Shown here piece by piece: positions 11,548-24,134 of a DNA stretch of 64,000 nucleotides. The stretch is taken from the NCBI RefSeq assembly GCF_950295315.1, contig NW_026647188.1:744001-808000 (forward strand), read 5' to 3'. Positions within the stretch are counted from its first letter, which is position 1. The number at the start of each line of letters is the position of its first letter. This stretch comes from Erinaceus europaeus. Its lineage: Eukaryota > Chordata > Mammalia > Eulipotyphla > Erinaceidae. A program made the translations under genes and the position numbers. The notes beneath the pieces are model-generated. The model was not told the origin of the DNA. It saw only the letters and a program-made list of their open reading frames with translations, and made no database searches.

Positions 11548-11828
11548 CAGTGCCAGTGCGCATGCGCACAGAATCCTGGGAGGGGGACATCAAAGAGGGC
11601 TCGAGAGGTTGCTAGGCCACGAGGACCCCGCCCACCCAGTTGACCCCTAGGGAGTGGTGGTGGTGGCAGTGGTGGTGGCAGCAGCCATGACACCCACCCT
11701 GAACTTGATCTGAGGGGTGGTGGCCAGCCACCAGAGCCAGAGCCCCAGGCCAAAGCCAGCGCAGGTGGGCGGGGCTCTGAGGCAAGGGGCACGGTGGGGG
11801 CGTGTCTGGGGGCGGGGCCGGCATCTGA
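11548..11828. promoter_or_regulatory. NRF1-palindrome and GC-box module, U2
   Basis: Palindrome core 11557-11568; GC boxes 11767-11775 and 11809-11819. Confidence 0.45.
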
Positions 11829-13207
11829 CAGCCCAGGGCTGGGGTCCAAGGGCCGCCAGGCCCCTGTCCAAGCAAGTGCACTGACACACAGACAGACTGA
11901 CTGACTGACAGCCCCCAACCCACAGACACCCCCCAGGGCCCTGGGAGCCCTGAGCTGCCCCGGATCTGGCGGGCAGCCACCTGGACACAGGCCTCCATAG
12001 TGGAGGCCCCTGTAGACCCCGTTGCCTGCTGACAGCGGCCCTCCTCCCCCTCTCTCTACCCCTCCCCCTCCCCTTCCTCATCCTCAGAGGGACTCACTCA
12101 GGGCCCTTGGCCTAGGCAAGCCAGGGCTGCTGCTGTGGCTGCTGCAGCTGCTATCCAGTGGGTGGGTGCAGGTATCTGGCCCTGTCAGTTCCTGATTCTT
12201 GGGACCTGCCTGCCTCCAGCTCCACCCACTCTCCAGTCCAGCCCCCTGCCCCTCCTCCGCAAGGATGCCCCCTTTTCCCCTTGCCCCCTGTCCCCTAGCT
12301 CCCCAACTGTCATCTACTGTTTGCCTCCATTCCTGCCAGCCTGCTGCTGCCCTCCAGCCCTGGGGGCCCTGGGCCAGCCCAGCTGCCATCTTCACCATCC
12401 TGCAGGGGGACCTGCCCTAACGCCCTGCCACCACAGGCACACACAGCCCAGCACCTATTCAGGGGCTCCCCTGCCTGCAGCCTGCCCCCCAAACAGTCTC
12501 CTTCTGCCCCTCAACCCCCTTCTAACCCCTGTCAGGGCCCCTCACACACACCTGGGCATGAGTATCCCACACATGCACATCTCTCCCCTCCCCCTCCACT
12601 CCATTTGCACTAAGGATGGGAAGAGTCTTTTTCTCTGGGTATCCCCAGAGGAGTTGGGTCTGTCCAATGTCCTGGGGAGCCGGAACTGCAAACAATCTAC
12701 AATGTAACATTTGGATCTCAGGCAACCCAATCCCAAGTGCGCTGTGCAAGTCTAGGACGGGCGAAAACACCCCACTCTGAGCACAAGGTCTGCCTGGGGC
12801 AGTGGCTCCTCCAGTGAACTCAGAGACAGGCAGAGGCAGACAGCTTTTTCAGGTTCAAAACCTGTACTTCCCAGAAGCTGGTCCATCAGTAGGGTAAAAA
12901 AAAAAGGCTTTTTTTTTTTTTTCCCCACTGCCTGACTCTCCTGTGTGATGCCTGTTTCTCAGTGAAACAAGGGAAAAAAATCTTTTTGGGAGGGAGCAAG
13001 ACCAAGATGCAGGCAGGTGGATTCCGTGGAGGGTGGATAGGTAGATGGACCATGCCCTGGCTCTAGAGCCCCAGCTGCTGTTCCAGGCGCTCTCTGATTC
13101 CAGAGATCCCCCTGTGGCTTCTCATGAGACTATTTCCAAGACTGATCCTCACGATATTGAGGATTCAAAAAATAGACAGGTCATATTGGTGTAAAAAGGA
13201 AATCCAG

Positions 13208-13566
13208 GGAGGTTGGACGAATGTCAGAGGGTTAAGAGGTGGTGGAGGAAACGAGGGGACAGGCAGAAGGATCTGCGGTATGGCCCCCAGACCCCCACCT
13301 GCAGGGGAGTAGCTTTACAGGGGATGAAGCAGATCTTCAGGGGCTCTATCTTTCACTTCCCCCTCTGACTTTCCCCTCCCCTATCCCTTTCTCTCTGTCC
13401 TACGCAAGGACAGTAACAACAACAACAACAATAAGAAGAAGAAGCACAACAATGATCAAGCAACAAGGGCAGCAAAAGGAGAATAAATGGTCTGCAGGAG
13501 CAGTGGATTCCAGGTATATGTATGGAGCACCGGCAGTGACCCTGGAAGCAATAAATAAATAAATAA

Positions 13567-13604
<38 letters not shown>

Positions 13605-14300
13605 ACTCATAGAGAAAATATACAGGTAATATACATGTATACATGTGTTGGTGTATCCACTTTGTAAATAAATGTACATGCACTTTTGTTTATCTAGTGA
13701 AGCAGACCTGCAGGGGTCTACCTTTCTCTCACCCTTCTGTGTTTCCAGTCCTCTCTCCCTTTCTCTCTGTCCTATGCAAGGACAGTAACAGCAACAACAA
13801 CGATAATAATAACCACAACAAAGTTCAGGCAACAAGGGCAGCCAAAGGGGAAAACATGGTCTGCAGGAGCAGTGGGTTCGTGGTGCAGGCCCCTAGCCCT
13901 GACAATAACCCTGGAGGCAATCAATCAGTCAATCAATCAATCAATAGATAAAGAATACACAAATAAAAAATGCAGGTATTATACATGTATATGTGTCTCT
14001 GTGTTTCTACTGAGTCTAATGAAAATGTGCTTTATTTATTTAGTGAAGCAGATCTTCAGGGGGCCTATCTTTCTCTCCCCCATCTCTCTTTAACCTCCTC
14101 TTTCCATTTTTCTCTGTTCTCAGCAAGGACAGTAACTATCACAACAACAATAATAATATTATTAATAACCACAATATTCAAGCCACAAGGGCAGCAAAAG
14201 GGGAAAAAATGGAACATAGGAGCAGTGGATTAGTGGTACTGGCACTGCGCTATGGCAATAACCCCTTGTGGCAATAAATAAATAAATAAATAAATAATAC
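13208..14300 (+). mobile_element. SINE cluster of U3 (full-length plus two bodies)
   Basis: One of the middle bodies found in U0-U2 is absent, with clean joining of the flanking linkers; this accounts for most of the ~370-bp shorter unit. Confidence 0.8.
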
Positions 14301-14445
14301 AAGTAATAGACAAGAATATGTCCCAGTGTGTGTTTCCACTGTGTAAACATAAAAGCACTTTTATTTACTTATTTATATTTTATTTATTTCTTTCCTAGCC
14401 AAGAGAATTTCTTTTCACTGCTAAAAAAATGTCACATTAAGCTTA

Positions 14446-14686
14446 GCAGGTGGTGCCTCACCTGGTTAAGCACTCATGTTAAACTGTAGGAGGACCTGGG
14501 TTCAAGACCCTGGTTCCAACCTGCAGTGGGAAATCTTTACAAGTGGTGCACATGTGCTGCAGGTATCTCTCTGGTTCTCAAAATCTCTATCCCTCCCTTG
14601 TCTCTCAATTCTTGACTGTCCATTCCAAAAAATAAATCAAGATAATAGAAAGCAAAAAAAAAAAAAAAAGAAGAAGAAGAAGAAGG
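14446..14686 (+). mobile_element. tRNA-derived box-B SINE, U3
   Basis: Same element; tail expanded to five GAA units, a form shared with U4 and U6. Confidence 0.82.
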
Positions 14687-15630
14687 CAAAATGAAATATC
14701 CTAATATTTCAAGGGGCTGCTCAAAACAATGCTTTCCTTATTATGATCCTCACAGCATACCATATTCAGAAAGGGAAAAGACACCGCGTTTCTTAAACCC
14801 AGTTTATTTAATACATTTATTCATTTATTTATTGAGGTGTTAATGTTTTACAATCGACAGAAGACTAGGGCTCTTATGCCAGAGGTCTCAAGTACCCCTA
14901 GATGGCTCTCTGCCTCTACAAAACCAGTCAATCAACTCGTGCATCACTCCATCCTTCCATCCATCCATCCTTCCATCCATCCATCCATCCATCCATCCAT
15001 CCATCCATCCATCCAACTATCCATTGACAATCAACCAAGCTAAGTACAAACGGAGATATAACCTTGAATGATAAAGACAGTCAAACCTGCACAGATACGT
15101 TGCCAACTGGGCAGTTTGGCTGAATAGGGCAGAGGAGCTGATCCAGGGAATGTAGTGGGGCGTGTGGGTGTGGGTGGGGTGAGCAGGGGAGCCTGTGAGC
15201 TGGGTCACGTCAGGGACGCGGAGGGGTGGTGTGGGCAGCTGTCAAGGTGAAATGTCAAAAGCGCTCGAGCTGGTGATAAGGGCACCCGGAAGTGAGGAGA
15301 GAAAAGAGGAGCGGAGCGGAGCGGACAGTAGAGGAGAGGAGAGGAGAGGAGAGGAGAGGACAGGAGAGGACAGGAGAGGACAGGAGAGGAACTGAGAAAG
15401 CCACCTGGACAGAGGTAGCATACCGGCATCCAGCAAGGCAGGCAGGCATGTAGGTAGCTGTAGCCTGGGCTCCCTGGCTCCTGGGCGCACCTCCTCCTTT
15501 GCTCTCTTGGCTGCCAGCCCCGAGGTCCGTCGTAGGTCAGCGCTGTCCTCCCGTTCTTCCGTCCCTCTGTGCCAGGGCCCAGGGGTCTGGTTGCTGCCGC
15601 TTGACATAGTGGCAGGACAGTTGGGCTGCC

Positions 15631-15911
15631 CAGTGCCAGTGCGCATGCGCACAGAATCCTGGGAGGGGGACATCACAGAGGGCTCGAGAGGTTGCTAGGC
15701 CACGAGGACCCCGCCCACCCAGTTGACCCCTAGGGAGTGGTGGTGGTGGCAGTGGTGGTGGCAGCAGCCATGACACCCACCCTGAACTTGATCTGAGGGG
15801 TGGTGGCCAGCCACCAGAGCCAGAGCCCCAGGCCAAAGCCAGCGCAGGTGGGCGGGGCTCTGAGGCAAGGGGCACGGTGGGGGCGTGTCTGGGGGCGGGG
15901 CCGGCATCTGA
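15631..15911. promoter_or_regulatory. NRF1-palindrome and GC-box module, U3
   Basis: Palindrome core 15640-15651; GC boxes 15850-15858 and 15892-15902. Confidence 0.45.
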
Positions 15912-16973
15912 CAGCCCAGGGCTGGGGTCCAAGGGCCGCCAGGCCCCTGTCCAAGCAAGTGCACTGACACACAGACAGACTGACTGACTGACAGCCCCCA
16001 ACCCACAGACACCCCCCAGGGCCCTGGGAGCCCTGAGCTGCCCCGGATCTGGCGGGCAGCCACCTGGACACTGGCCTCCATAGTGGAGGCCCCTGTAGAC
16101 CCCGTTGCCTGCTGACAGCGGCCCTCCTCCCCCTCTCTCTACCCCTCCCCCTCCCCTTCCTCATCCTCAGAGGGACTCACTCAGGGCCCTTGGCCTAGGC
16201 AAGCCAGGGCTGCTGCTGTGGCTGCTGCAGCTGCTATCCAGTGGGTGGGTGCAGGTATCTGGCCCTGTCAGTTCCTGATTCTTGGGACCTGCCTGCCTCC
16301 AGCTCCACCCACTCTCCAGTCCAGCCCCCTGCCCCTCCTCCGCAAGGATGCCCCCTTTTCCCCTTGCCCCCTGTCCCCCAGCTCCCCAACTGTCATCTAC
16401 TGTTTGCCTCCTTTCCTGCCAGCCTGCTGCTGCCCTCCAGCCCTGGGGGCCCTGGGCCAGCCCAGCTGCCATCTGCACCATCCTGCAGGGGGACCTGCCC
16501 TAACGCCCTGCCACCACAGGCACACACAGCCCTGCACCTATTCAGGGGCTCCCCTGCCTGCAGCCTGCCCCCCAAACAGTCTCCTTCTGCCCCTCAACCC
16601 CCTTCTAACCCCTGTCAGGGCCCCTCACACACACCTGGGCATGAGTATCCCACACATGCACATCTCTCCCCTCCCCCTCCACTCCATTTGCACTAAGGAT
16701 GGGAAGAGTCTTTTTCTCTGGGTATCCCCAGAGGAGTTGGGTCTGTCCAATGTCCTGGGGAGCCGGAACTGCAAACAATCTACAATGTAACATTTGGATC
16801 TCAGGCAACCCAATCCCAAGTGCGCTGTGCAAGCCTAGGACTGGCGAAAACACCCCACTCTGAGCACAAGGTCTGCCTGGGGCAGTGGCTCCTCCAGTGG
16901 ACTCAGAGACAGGCAGAGGCAGACAGCGTTTTCAGGTTCAAAACCTGTACTTCCCAGAAGCTGGTCCATCAGT

Positions 16974-17004
<31 letters not shown>

Positions 17005-17301
17005 GGCTTTTTTTTTCCCCACTGCCTGACTCTCCTGTGTGATGCCTGTTTCTCAGTGAAACAAGGGAAAAAAATCTTTTTGGGAGGGAGCAAGACCAAG
17101 ATGCAGGCAGGTAGACTCCGTGGAGGGTGGATGGGTAGATGGACCATGCCCTGGCTCTAGAGCCCCAGCTGCTGTTCCAGGCGCTCTCTGATTCCAGAGA
17201 TCCCCCTGTGGCTTCTCATGAGACTATTTCCAAGACTGATCCTCACGATATTGAGGATTCAAAAAATAGACAGGTCATATTGGTGTAAAAAGGAAATCCA
17301 G

Positions 17302-17656
17302 GGAGGTTGGACGAATGTCAGAGGGTTAAGAGGTGGTGGAGGAAACGAGGGGACAGGCAGAAGGATCTGCGGTATGGCCCCCAGACCCCCACCTGCAGGG
17401 GAGTAGCTTTACAGGGGGTGAAGCAGATCTTCAGGGGCTCTATCTTTCACTTCCCCCTCTGACTTTCCCCTCCCCTATCCCTTTCTCTCTGTCCTATGCA
17501 AGGACAGTAACAACAACAACAACAATAATAAGAAGAAGCACAACAATGATCAAGCAACAAGGGCAGCAAAAGGAGAATAAATGGTCTGCAGGAGCAGTGG
17601 ATTCCAGGTATATGTATGGAGCACCGGCAGTGACCCTGGAAGCAATAAATAAATAA

Positions 17657-17714
<58 letters not shown>

Positions 17715-18380
17715 ACTCATAGAGAAAATATACAGGTAATATACATGTATACATGTGTTGGTGTATCCACTTTGTAAATAAATGTACATGCACTTTTGTT
17801 TATCTAGTGAAGCAGACCTGCAGGGGTCTACCTTTCTCTCACCCTTCTGTGTTTCCAGTCCTCTCTCCCTTTCTCTCTGTCCTATGCAAGGACAGTAACA
17901 GCAACAACAACGATAATAATAACCACAACAAAGTTCAGGCAACAAGGGCAGCCAAAGGGGAAAACATGGTCTGCAGGAGCAGTGGGTTCGTGGTGCAGGC
18001 CCCTAGCCCTGACAATAACCCTGGAGGCAATCAATCAGTCAATCAATCAATCAATAAAGAATACACAAATAAAAAATGCAGGTATTATACATGTATACGT
18101 GTCTCTGTGTTTCTACTGAGTCAAATGAAAATGTGCTTTATTTATTTAGTGAAGCAGATCTTCAGGGGGCCTATCTTTCTCTCCCCCATCTCTCTTTAAC
18201 CTCCTCTTTCCATTTTTCTCTGTTCTCAGCAAGGACAGTAACTATCACAACAACAATAATAATATTATTAATAACCACAATATTCAAGCCACAAGGGCAG
18301 CAAAAGGGGAAAAAGTGGAACATAGGAGCAGTGGATTAGTGGTACTGGCACTGCGCTATGGCAATAACCCCTTGTGGCAA

Positions 18381-18415
<35 letters not shown>
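17302..18415 (+). mobile_element. SINE cluster of U4 (full-length plus two bodies)
   Basis: Three copies; the AT tract after the first copy is long (about 17664-17710), with extra CATA repeats at its start. A CAATCAAT tail at 18018-18055 lacks the AGAT interruption seen in the neighbours. Confidence 0.8.
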
Positions 18416-18563
18416 CACAAGTAATAGACAAGAATATGTCCCAGTGTGTGTTTCCACTGTGTAAACATAAAAGCACTTTTATTTACTTATTTATATTTTA
18501 TTTATTTCTTTCCTAGCCAAGAGAATTTCTTTTCACTCCTAAAAAAATGTCACATTAAGCTTA

Positions 18564-18803
18564 GCAGGTGGTGCCTCACCTGGTTAAGCACTCATGTTAA
18601 ACTGTAGGAGGACCTGGGTTCAAGACCCTGGTTCCAACCTGCAGTGGGAAATCTTTACAAGTGGTGCACATGTGCTGCAGGTATCTCTCTGGTTCTCAAA
18701 ATCTCTATCCCTCCCTTGTCTCTCAATTCTTGACTGTCCATTCCAAAAAATAAATCAAGATAATAGAAAGCAAAAAAAAAAAAAAAAGAAGAAGAAGAAG
18801 AAG
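18564..18803 (+). mobile_element. tRNA-derived box-B SINE, U4
   Basis: Same element with intact box B. Confidence 0.82.
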
Positions 18804-19756
18804 GCAAAATGAAATATCCTAATATTTCAAGGGGCTGCTCAAAACAATGCTTTCCTTATTATGATCCTCACAGCATACCATATTCAGAAAGGGAAAAGAA
18901 ACCGCGTTTCTTAAACCCAGTTTATTTAATACATTTATTCATTTATTTATTGAGGTGTTAATGTTTTACAATCGACAGAAGACTAGGGCTCTTATGCCAG
19001 AGGTCTCAAGTACCCCTAGATGGCTCTCTGCCTCTACAAAACCAGTCAATCAACTCGTGCATCACTCCATCCTTCCATCCATCCATCCTTCCATCCATCC
19101 ATCCATCCATCCATCCATCCATCCATCCATCCATCCATCCAACTATCCATTGACAATCAACCAAGCTAAGTACAAACGGAGATATAACCTTGAATGATAA
19201 AGACAGTCAAACCTGCACAGATACGTTGCCAACTGGGCAGTTTGGCTGAATAGGGCAGAGGAGCTGATCCAGGGAATGTGGTGGGGCGTGTGGGTGTGGG
19301 TGGGGTGAGCAGGGGAGCCTGTGAGCTGGGTCACGTCAGGGACGCGGAGGGGTGGTGTGGGCAGCTGTCAAGGTGAAATGTCAAAAGCGCTCGAGCTGGT
19401 GATAAGGGCACCCGGAAGTGAGGAGAGAAAAAAGGAGCGGAGCGGAGCGGACAGGAGAGGAGAGGAGAGGAGAGGACAGGAGAGGACAGGAGAGGACAGG
19501 AGAGGACAGGAGAAGAACTGAGAAAGCCACCTGGACAGAGGTAGCATACCGGCATCCAGCAAGGCAGGCAGGCATGTAGGTAGCTGTAGCCCGGGCTCCC
19601 TGGCTCCTGGGCGCACCTCCTCCTTTGCTCTCTTGGCTGCCAGCCCCGAGGTCCGTCGTAGGTCAGCGCTGTCCTCCCGTTCTTCCGTCCCTCTGTGCCA
19701 GGGCCCAGGGGTCTGGTTGCTGCCGCTTGACATAGTGGCAGGACAGTTGGGCTGCC

Positions 19757-20037
19757 CAGTGCCAGTGCGCATGTGCACAGAATCCTGGGAGGGGGACATC
19801 ACAGAGGGCTCGAGAGGTTGCTAGGCCACGAGGACCCCGCCCACCCAGTTGACCCCTAGGGAGTGGTGGTGGTGGCAGTGGTGGTGGCAGCAGCCATGAC
19901 ACCCACCCTGAACTTGATCTGAGGGGTGGTGGCCAGCCACCAGAGCCAGAGCCCCAGGCCAAAGCCAGAGCAGGTGGGCGGGGCTCTGAGGCAAGGGGCA
20001 CGGTGGGGGCGTGTCTGGGGGCGGGGCCGGCATCTGA
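19757..20037. promoter_or_regulatory. NRF1-type site (one CpG lost) and GC boxes, U4
   Basis: TGCGCATGTGCA at 19766-19777: the second CpG has become TpG, as expected from methylation-linked deamination. GC boxes 19976-19984 and 20018-20028 are intact. Confidence 0.4.
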
Positions 20038-21421
20038 CAGCCCAGGGCTGGGGTCCAAGGGCCGCCAGGCCCCTGTCCAAGCAAGTGCACTGACACACAG
20101 ACAGACTGACTGACTGACAGCCCCCAACCCACAGACACCCCCCAGGGCCCTGGGAGCCCTGAGCTGCCCCGGATCTGGCGGGCAGCCACCTGGACACAGG
20201 CCTCCATAGTGGAGGCCCCTGTAGACCCCGTTGCCTGCTGACAGCGGCCCTCCTCCCCCTCTCTCTACCCCTCCCCCTCCCCTTCCTCATCCTCAGAGGG
20301 ACTCACTCAGGGCCCTTGGCCTAGGCAAGCCAGGGCTGCTGCTGTGGCTGCTGCAGCTGCTATCCAGTGGGTGGGTGCAGGTATCTGGCCCTGTCAGTTC
20401 CTGATTCTTGGGACCTGCCTGCCTCCAGCTCCACCCACTCTCCAGTCCAGCCCCCTGCCCCTCCTCCGCAAGGATGCCCCCTTTTCCCCTTGCCCCCTGT
20501 CCCCCAGCTCCCCAACTGTCATCTACTGTTTGCCTCCTTTCCTGCCAGCCTGCTGCTGCCCTCCAGCCCTGGGGGCCCTGGGCCAGCCCAGCTGCCATCT
20601 GCACCATCCTGCAGGGGGACCTGCCCTAACGCCCTGCCACCACAGGCACACACAGCCCTGCACCTATTCAGGGGCTCCCCTGCCTGCAGCCTGCCCCCCA
20701 AACAGTCTCCTTCTGCCCCTCAACCCCCTTCTAACCCCTGTCAGGGCCCCTCACACACACCTGGGCATGAGTATCCCACACATGCACATCTCTCCCCTCC
20801 CCCTCCACTCCATTTGCACTAAGGATGGGAAGAGTCTTTTTCTCTGGGTATCCCCAGAGGAGTTGGGTCTGTCCAATGTCCTGGGGAGCCAGAACTGCAA
20901 AAAATCTACAATGTAACATTTGGATCTCAGGCAACCCAATCCCAAGTGCGCTGTGCAAGCCTAGGACTGGCGAAAACACCCCACTCTGAGCACAAGGTCT
21001 GCCTGGGGCAGTGGCTCCTCCAGTGGACTCAGAGACAGGCAGAGGCAGACAGCGTTTTCAGGTTCAAAACCTGTACTTCCCAGAAGCTGGTCCATCAGTA
21101 GGGTAAAAAAAAAAAAAAAAAAGGCTTTTTTTTTTTCCCCACTGCCTGACTCTCCTGTGTGATGCCTGTTTCTCAGTGAAACAAGGGAAAAAAATCTTTT
21201 TGGGAGGGAGCAGGACCAAGATGCAGGCAGGTGGACTCCGTGGAGGGTGGATGGGTAGATGGACCATGCCCTGGCTCTAGAGCCCCAGCTGCTGTTCCAG
21301 GCGCTCTCTGATTCCAGAGATCCCCCTGTGGCTTCTCATGAGACTATTTGCAAGACTGATCCTCACGATATTGAGGATTCAAAAAATAGACAGGTCATAT
21401 TGGTGTAAAAAGGAAATCCAG

Positions 21422-21784
21422 GGAGGTTGGACGAATGTCAGAGGGTTAAGAGGTGGTGGAGGAAACGAGGGGACAGGCAGAAGGATCTGCGGTATGGCCC
21501 CCAGACCCCCACCTGCAGGGGAGTAGCTTTACAGGGGGTGAAGCAGATCTTCAGGGGCTCTATCTTTCACTACCCCCTCTGACTTTCCCCTCCCCTATCC
21601 CTTTCTCTCTGTCCTATGCAAGGACAGTAACAACAACAACAACAATAAGAAGAAGAAGCACAACAATGATCAAGCAACAAGGGCAGCAAAAGGAGAATAA
21701 ATGGTCTGCAGGAGCAGTGGATTCCAGGTATATGTATGGAGCACCGGCAGTGACCCTGGAAGCAATAAATAAATAAATAAATAA

Positions 21785-21824
<40 letters not shown>

Positions 21825-22523
21825 ACTCATAGAGAAAATATACAGGTAATATACATGTATACATGTGTTGGTGTATCCACTTTGTAAATAAATGTACATG
21901 CACTTTTGTTTATCTAGTGAAGCAGACCTGCAGGGGTCTACCTTTCTCTCACCCTTCTGTGTTTCCAGTCCTCTCTCCCTTTCTCTCTGTCCTATGCAAG
22001 GACAGTAACAGCAACAACAACGATAATAATAACCACAACAAAGTTCAGGCAACAAGGGCAGCCAAAGGGGAAAACATGGTCTGCAGGAGCAGTGGGTTCG
22101 TGGTGCAGGCCCCTAGCCCTGACAATAACCCTGGAGGCAATCAATCAGTCAATCAATCAATCAATAGATAAAGAATACACAAATAAAAAATGCAGGTATT
22201 ATACATGTATACATGTCTCTGTGTTTCTACTGAGTCTAATGAAAATGTGCTTTATTTATTTAGTGAAGCAGATCTTCAGGGGGCCTATCTTTCTCTCCCC
22301 CATCTCTCTTTAACCTCCTCTTTCCATTTTTCTCTGTTCTCAGCAAGGACAGTAACTATCACAACAACAATAATAATATTATTAATAACCGCAATATTCA
22401 AGCCACAAGGGCAGCAAAAGGGGAAAAAATGGAACATAGGAGCAGTGGATTAGTGGTACTGGCACTGCACTATGGCAATAACCCCTTGTGGCAATAAATA
22501 AATAAATAAATAAATAAATAATA
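21422..22523 (+). mobile_element. SINE cluster of U5 (full-length plus two bodies)
   Basis: Three copies starting near 21510, 21917 and 22260, with TAAA and TA tracts between. Confidence 0.8.
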
Positions 22524-22669
22524 CAAGTAATAGACAAGAATATGTCCCAGTGTGTGTTTCCACTGTGTAAACATAAAAGCAATTTTATTTACTTATTTAT
22601 ATTTTATTTATTTCTTTCCTAGCCAAGAGAATTTCTTTTCACTCCTAAAAAAATGTCACATTAAGCTTA

Positions 22670-22906
22670 GCAGGTGGTGCCTCACCTGGTTAAGCACTCA
22701 TGTTAAACTGTAGGAGGACCTGGGTTCAAGACCCTGGTTCCAACCTGCAGTGGGAAATCTTTACAAGTGGTGCACATGTGCTGCAGGTATCTCTCTGGTT
22801 CTCAAAATCTCTATCCCTCCCTTGTCTCTCAATTCTTGACTGTCCATTCCAAAAAATAAATCAAGATAATAGAAAGCAAAAAAAAAAAAAAAGAAGAAGA
22901 AGAAGG
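22670..22906 (+). mobile_element. tRNA-derived box-B SINE, U5
   Basis: Same element; tail one GAA shorter than in U4. Confidence 0.82.
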
Positions 22907-23853
22907 CAAAATGAAATATCCTAATATTTCAAGGGGCTGCTCAAAACAATGCTTTCCTTATTATGATCCTCACAGCATACCATATTCAGAAAGGGAAAAG
23001 ACACCGCGTTTCTTAAACCCAGTTTATTTAATACATTTATTCATTTATTTATTGAGGTGTTAATGTTTTACAATCGACAGAAGACTAGGGCTCTTATGCC
23101 AGAGGTCTCAAGTACCCCTAGATGGCTCTCTGCCTCTACAAAACCAGTCAATCAACTCGTGCATCACTCCATCCTTCCATCCATCCATCCTTCCATCCAT
23201 CCATCCATCCATCCATCCATCCATCCATCCATCCATCCATCCAACTATCCATTGACAATCAACCAAGCTAAGTACAAACGGAGATATAACCTTGAATGAT
23301 AAAGACAGTCAAACCTGCACAGATACGTTGCCAACTGGGCAGTTTGGCTGAATAGGGCAGAGGAGCTGATCCAGGGAATGTGGTGGGGCGTGTGGGTGTG
23401 GGTGGGGTGAGCAGGGGAGCCTGTGAGCTGGGTCACGTCAGGGACGCGGAGGGGTGGTGTGGGCAGCTGTCAAGGTGAAATGTCAAAAGCGCTCGAGCTG
23501 GTGATAAGGGCACCCGGAAGTGAGGAGAGAAAAGAGAAGCGGAGCGGAGCGGACAGGAGAGGAGAGGAGAGGACAGGAGAGGACAGGAGAGGACAGGAGA
23601 GGACAGGAGAGGAACTGAGAAAGCCACCTGGACAGAGGTAGCATACCGGCATCCAGCAAGGCAGGCAGGCATGTAGGTAGCTGTAGCCCGGGCTCCCTGG
23701 CTCCTGGGCGCACCTCCTCCTTTGCTCTCTTGGCTGCCAGCCCCGAGGTCCGTCGTAGGTCAGCGCTGTCCTCCCGTTCTTCCGTCCCTCTGTGCCAGGG
23801 CCCAGGGGTCTGGTTGCTGCCGCTTGACATAGTGGCAGGACAGTTGGGCTGCC

Positions 23854-24134
23854 CAGTGCCAGTGCGCATGCGCACAGAATCCTAGGAGGGGGACATCAAA
23901 GAGGGCTCGAGAGGTTGCTAGGCCACGAGGACCCCGCCCACCCAGTTGACCCCTAGGGAGTGGTGGTGGTGGCAGTGGTGGTGGCAGCAGCCATGACACC
24001 CACCCTGAACTTGATCTGAGGGGTGGTGGCCAGCCACCAGAGCCAGAGCCCCAGGCCAAAGCCAGCGCAGGTGGGCGGGGCTCTGAGGCAAGGGGCACGG
24101 TGGGGGCGTGTCTGGGGGCGGGGCCGGCATCTGA
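23854..24134. promoter_or_regulatory. NRF1-palindrome and GC-box module, U5
   Basis: Palindrome core 23863-23874; GC boxes 24073-24081 and 24115-24125. Confidence 0.45.

Larger units (their letters stand above)
8845..13295. repeat. Family A macrosatellite unit U2 (4451 bp, mosaic)
   Basis: Four SINE-body copies, as in U0 and U1. The left part, through the GGAGA tract (11243-11306), carries U0/U1-type variants. The right part carries variants shared with U3-U6: CCTGGGAGG near 11576, CAGCCCCCAACCC near 11909, and CTCTCTACCCC near 12050. The poly(A)/poly(T) pair near 12896-12922 is shortened to a short A run and a longer T run. The CCAT tract is 10882-10938. Confidence 0.95.
13296..17389. repeat. 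Family A macrosatellite unit U3 (4094 bp)
   Basis: About 370 bp shorter than U0-U2 because one SINE-body sub-repeat is absent; three copies remain, starting near 13296, 13697 and 14040. The CCAT tract (14947-15016) has more CCAT repeats than U0-U2 and is preceded by CAATCAACTCGTGC instead of CAATCAACCCAGTGC. The GGAGA tract is flanked by a duplicated GCGGA motif near 15310-15324. Confidence 0.95.
17390..21509. repeat. Family A macrosatellite unit U4 (4120 bp)
   Basis: Three SINE-body copies (near 17390, 17807, 18150). A TAAA run after the third copy (18379-18415) is longer than in neighbours. The CCAT tract is 19065-19142. The NRF1-type palindrome at 19766-19777 has one CpG-to-TpG change. 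Confidence 0.95.
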
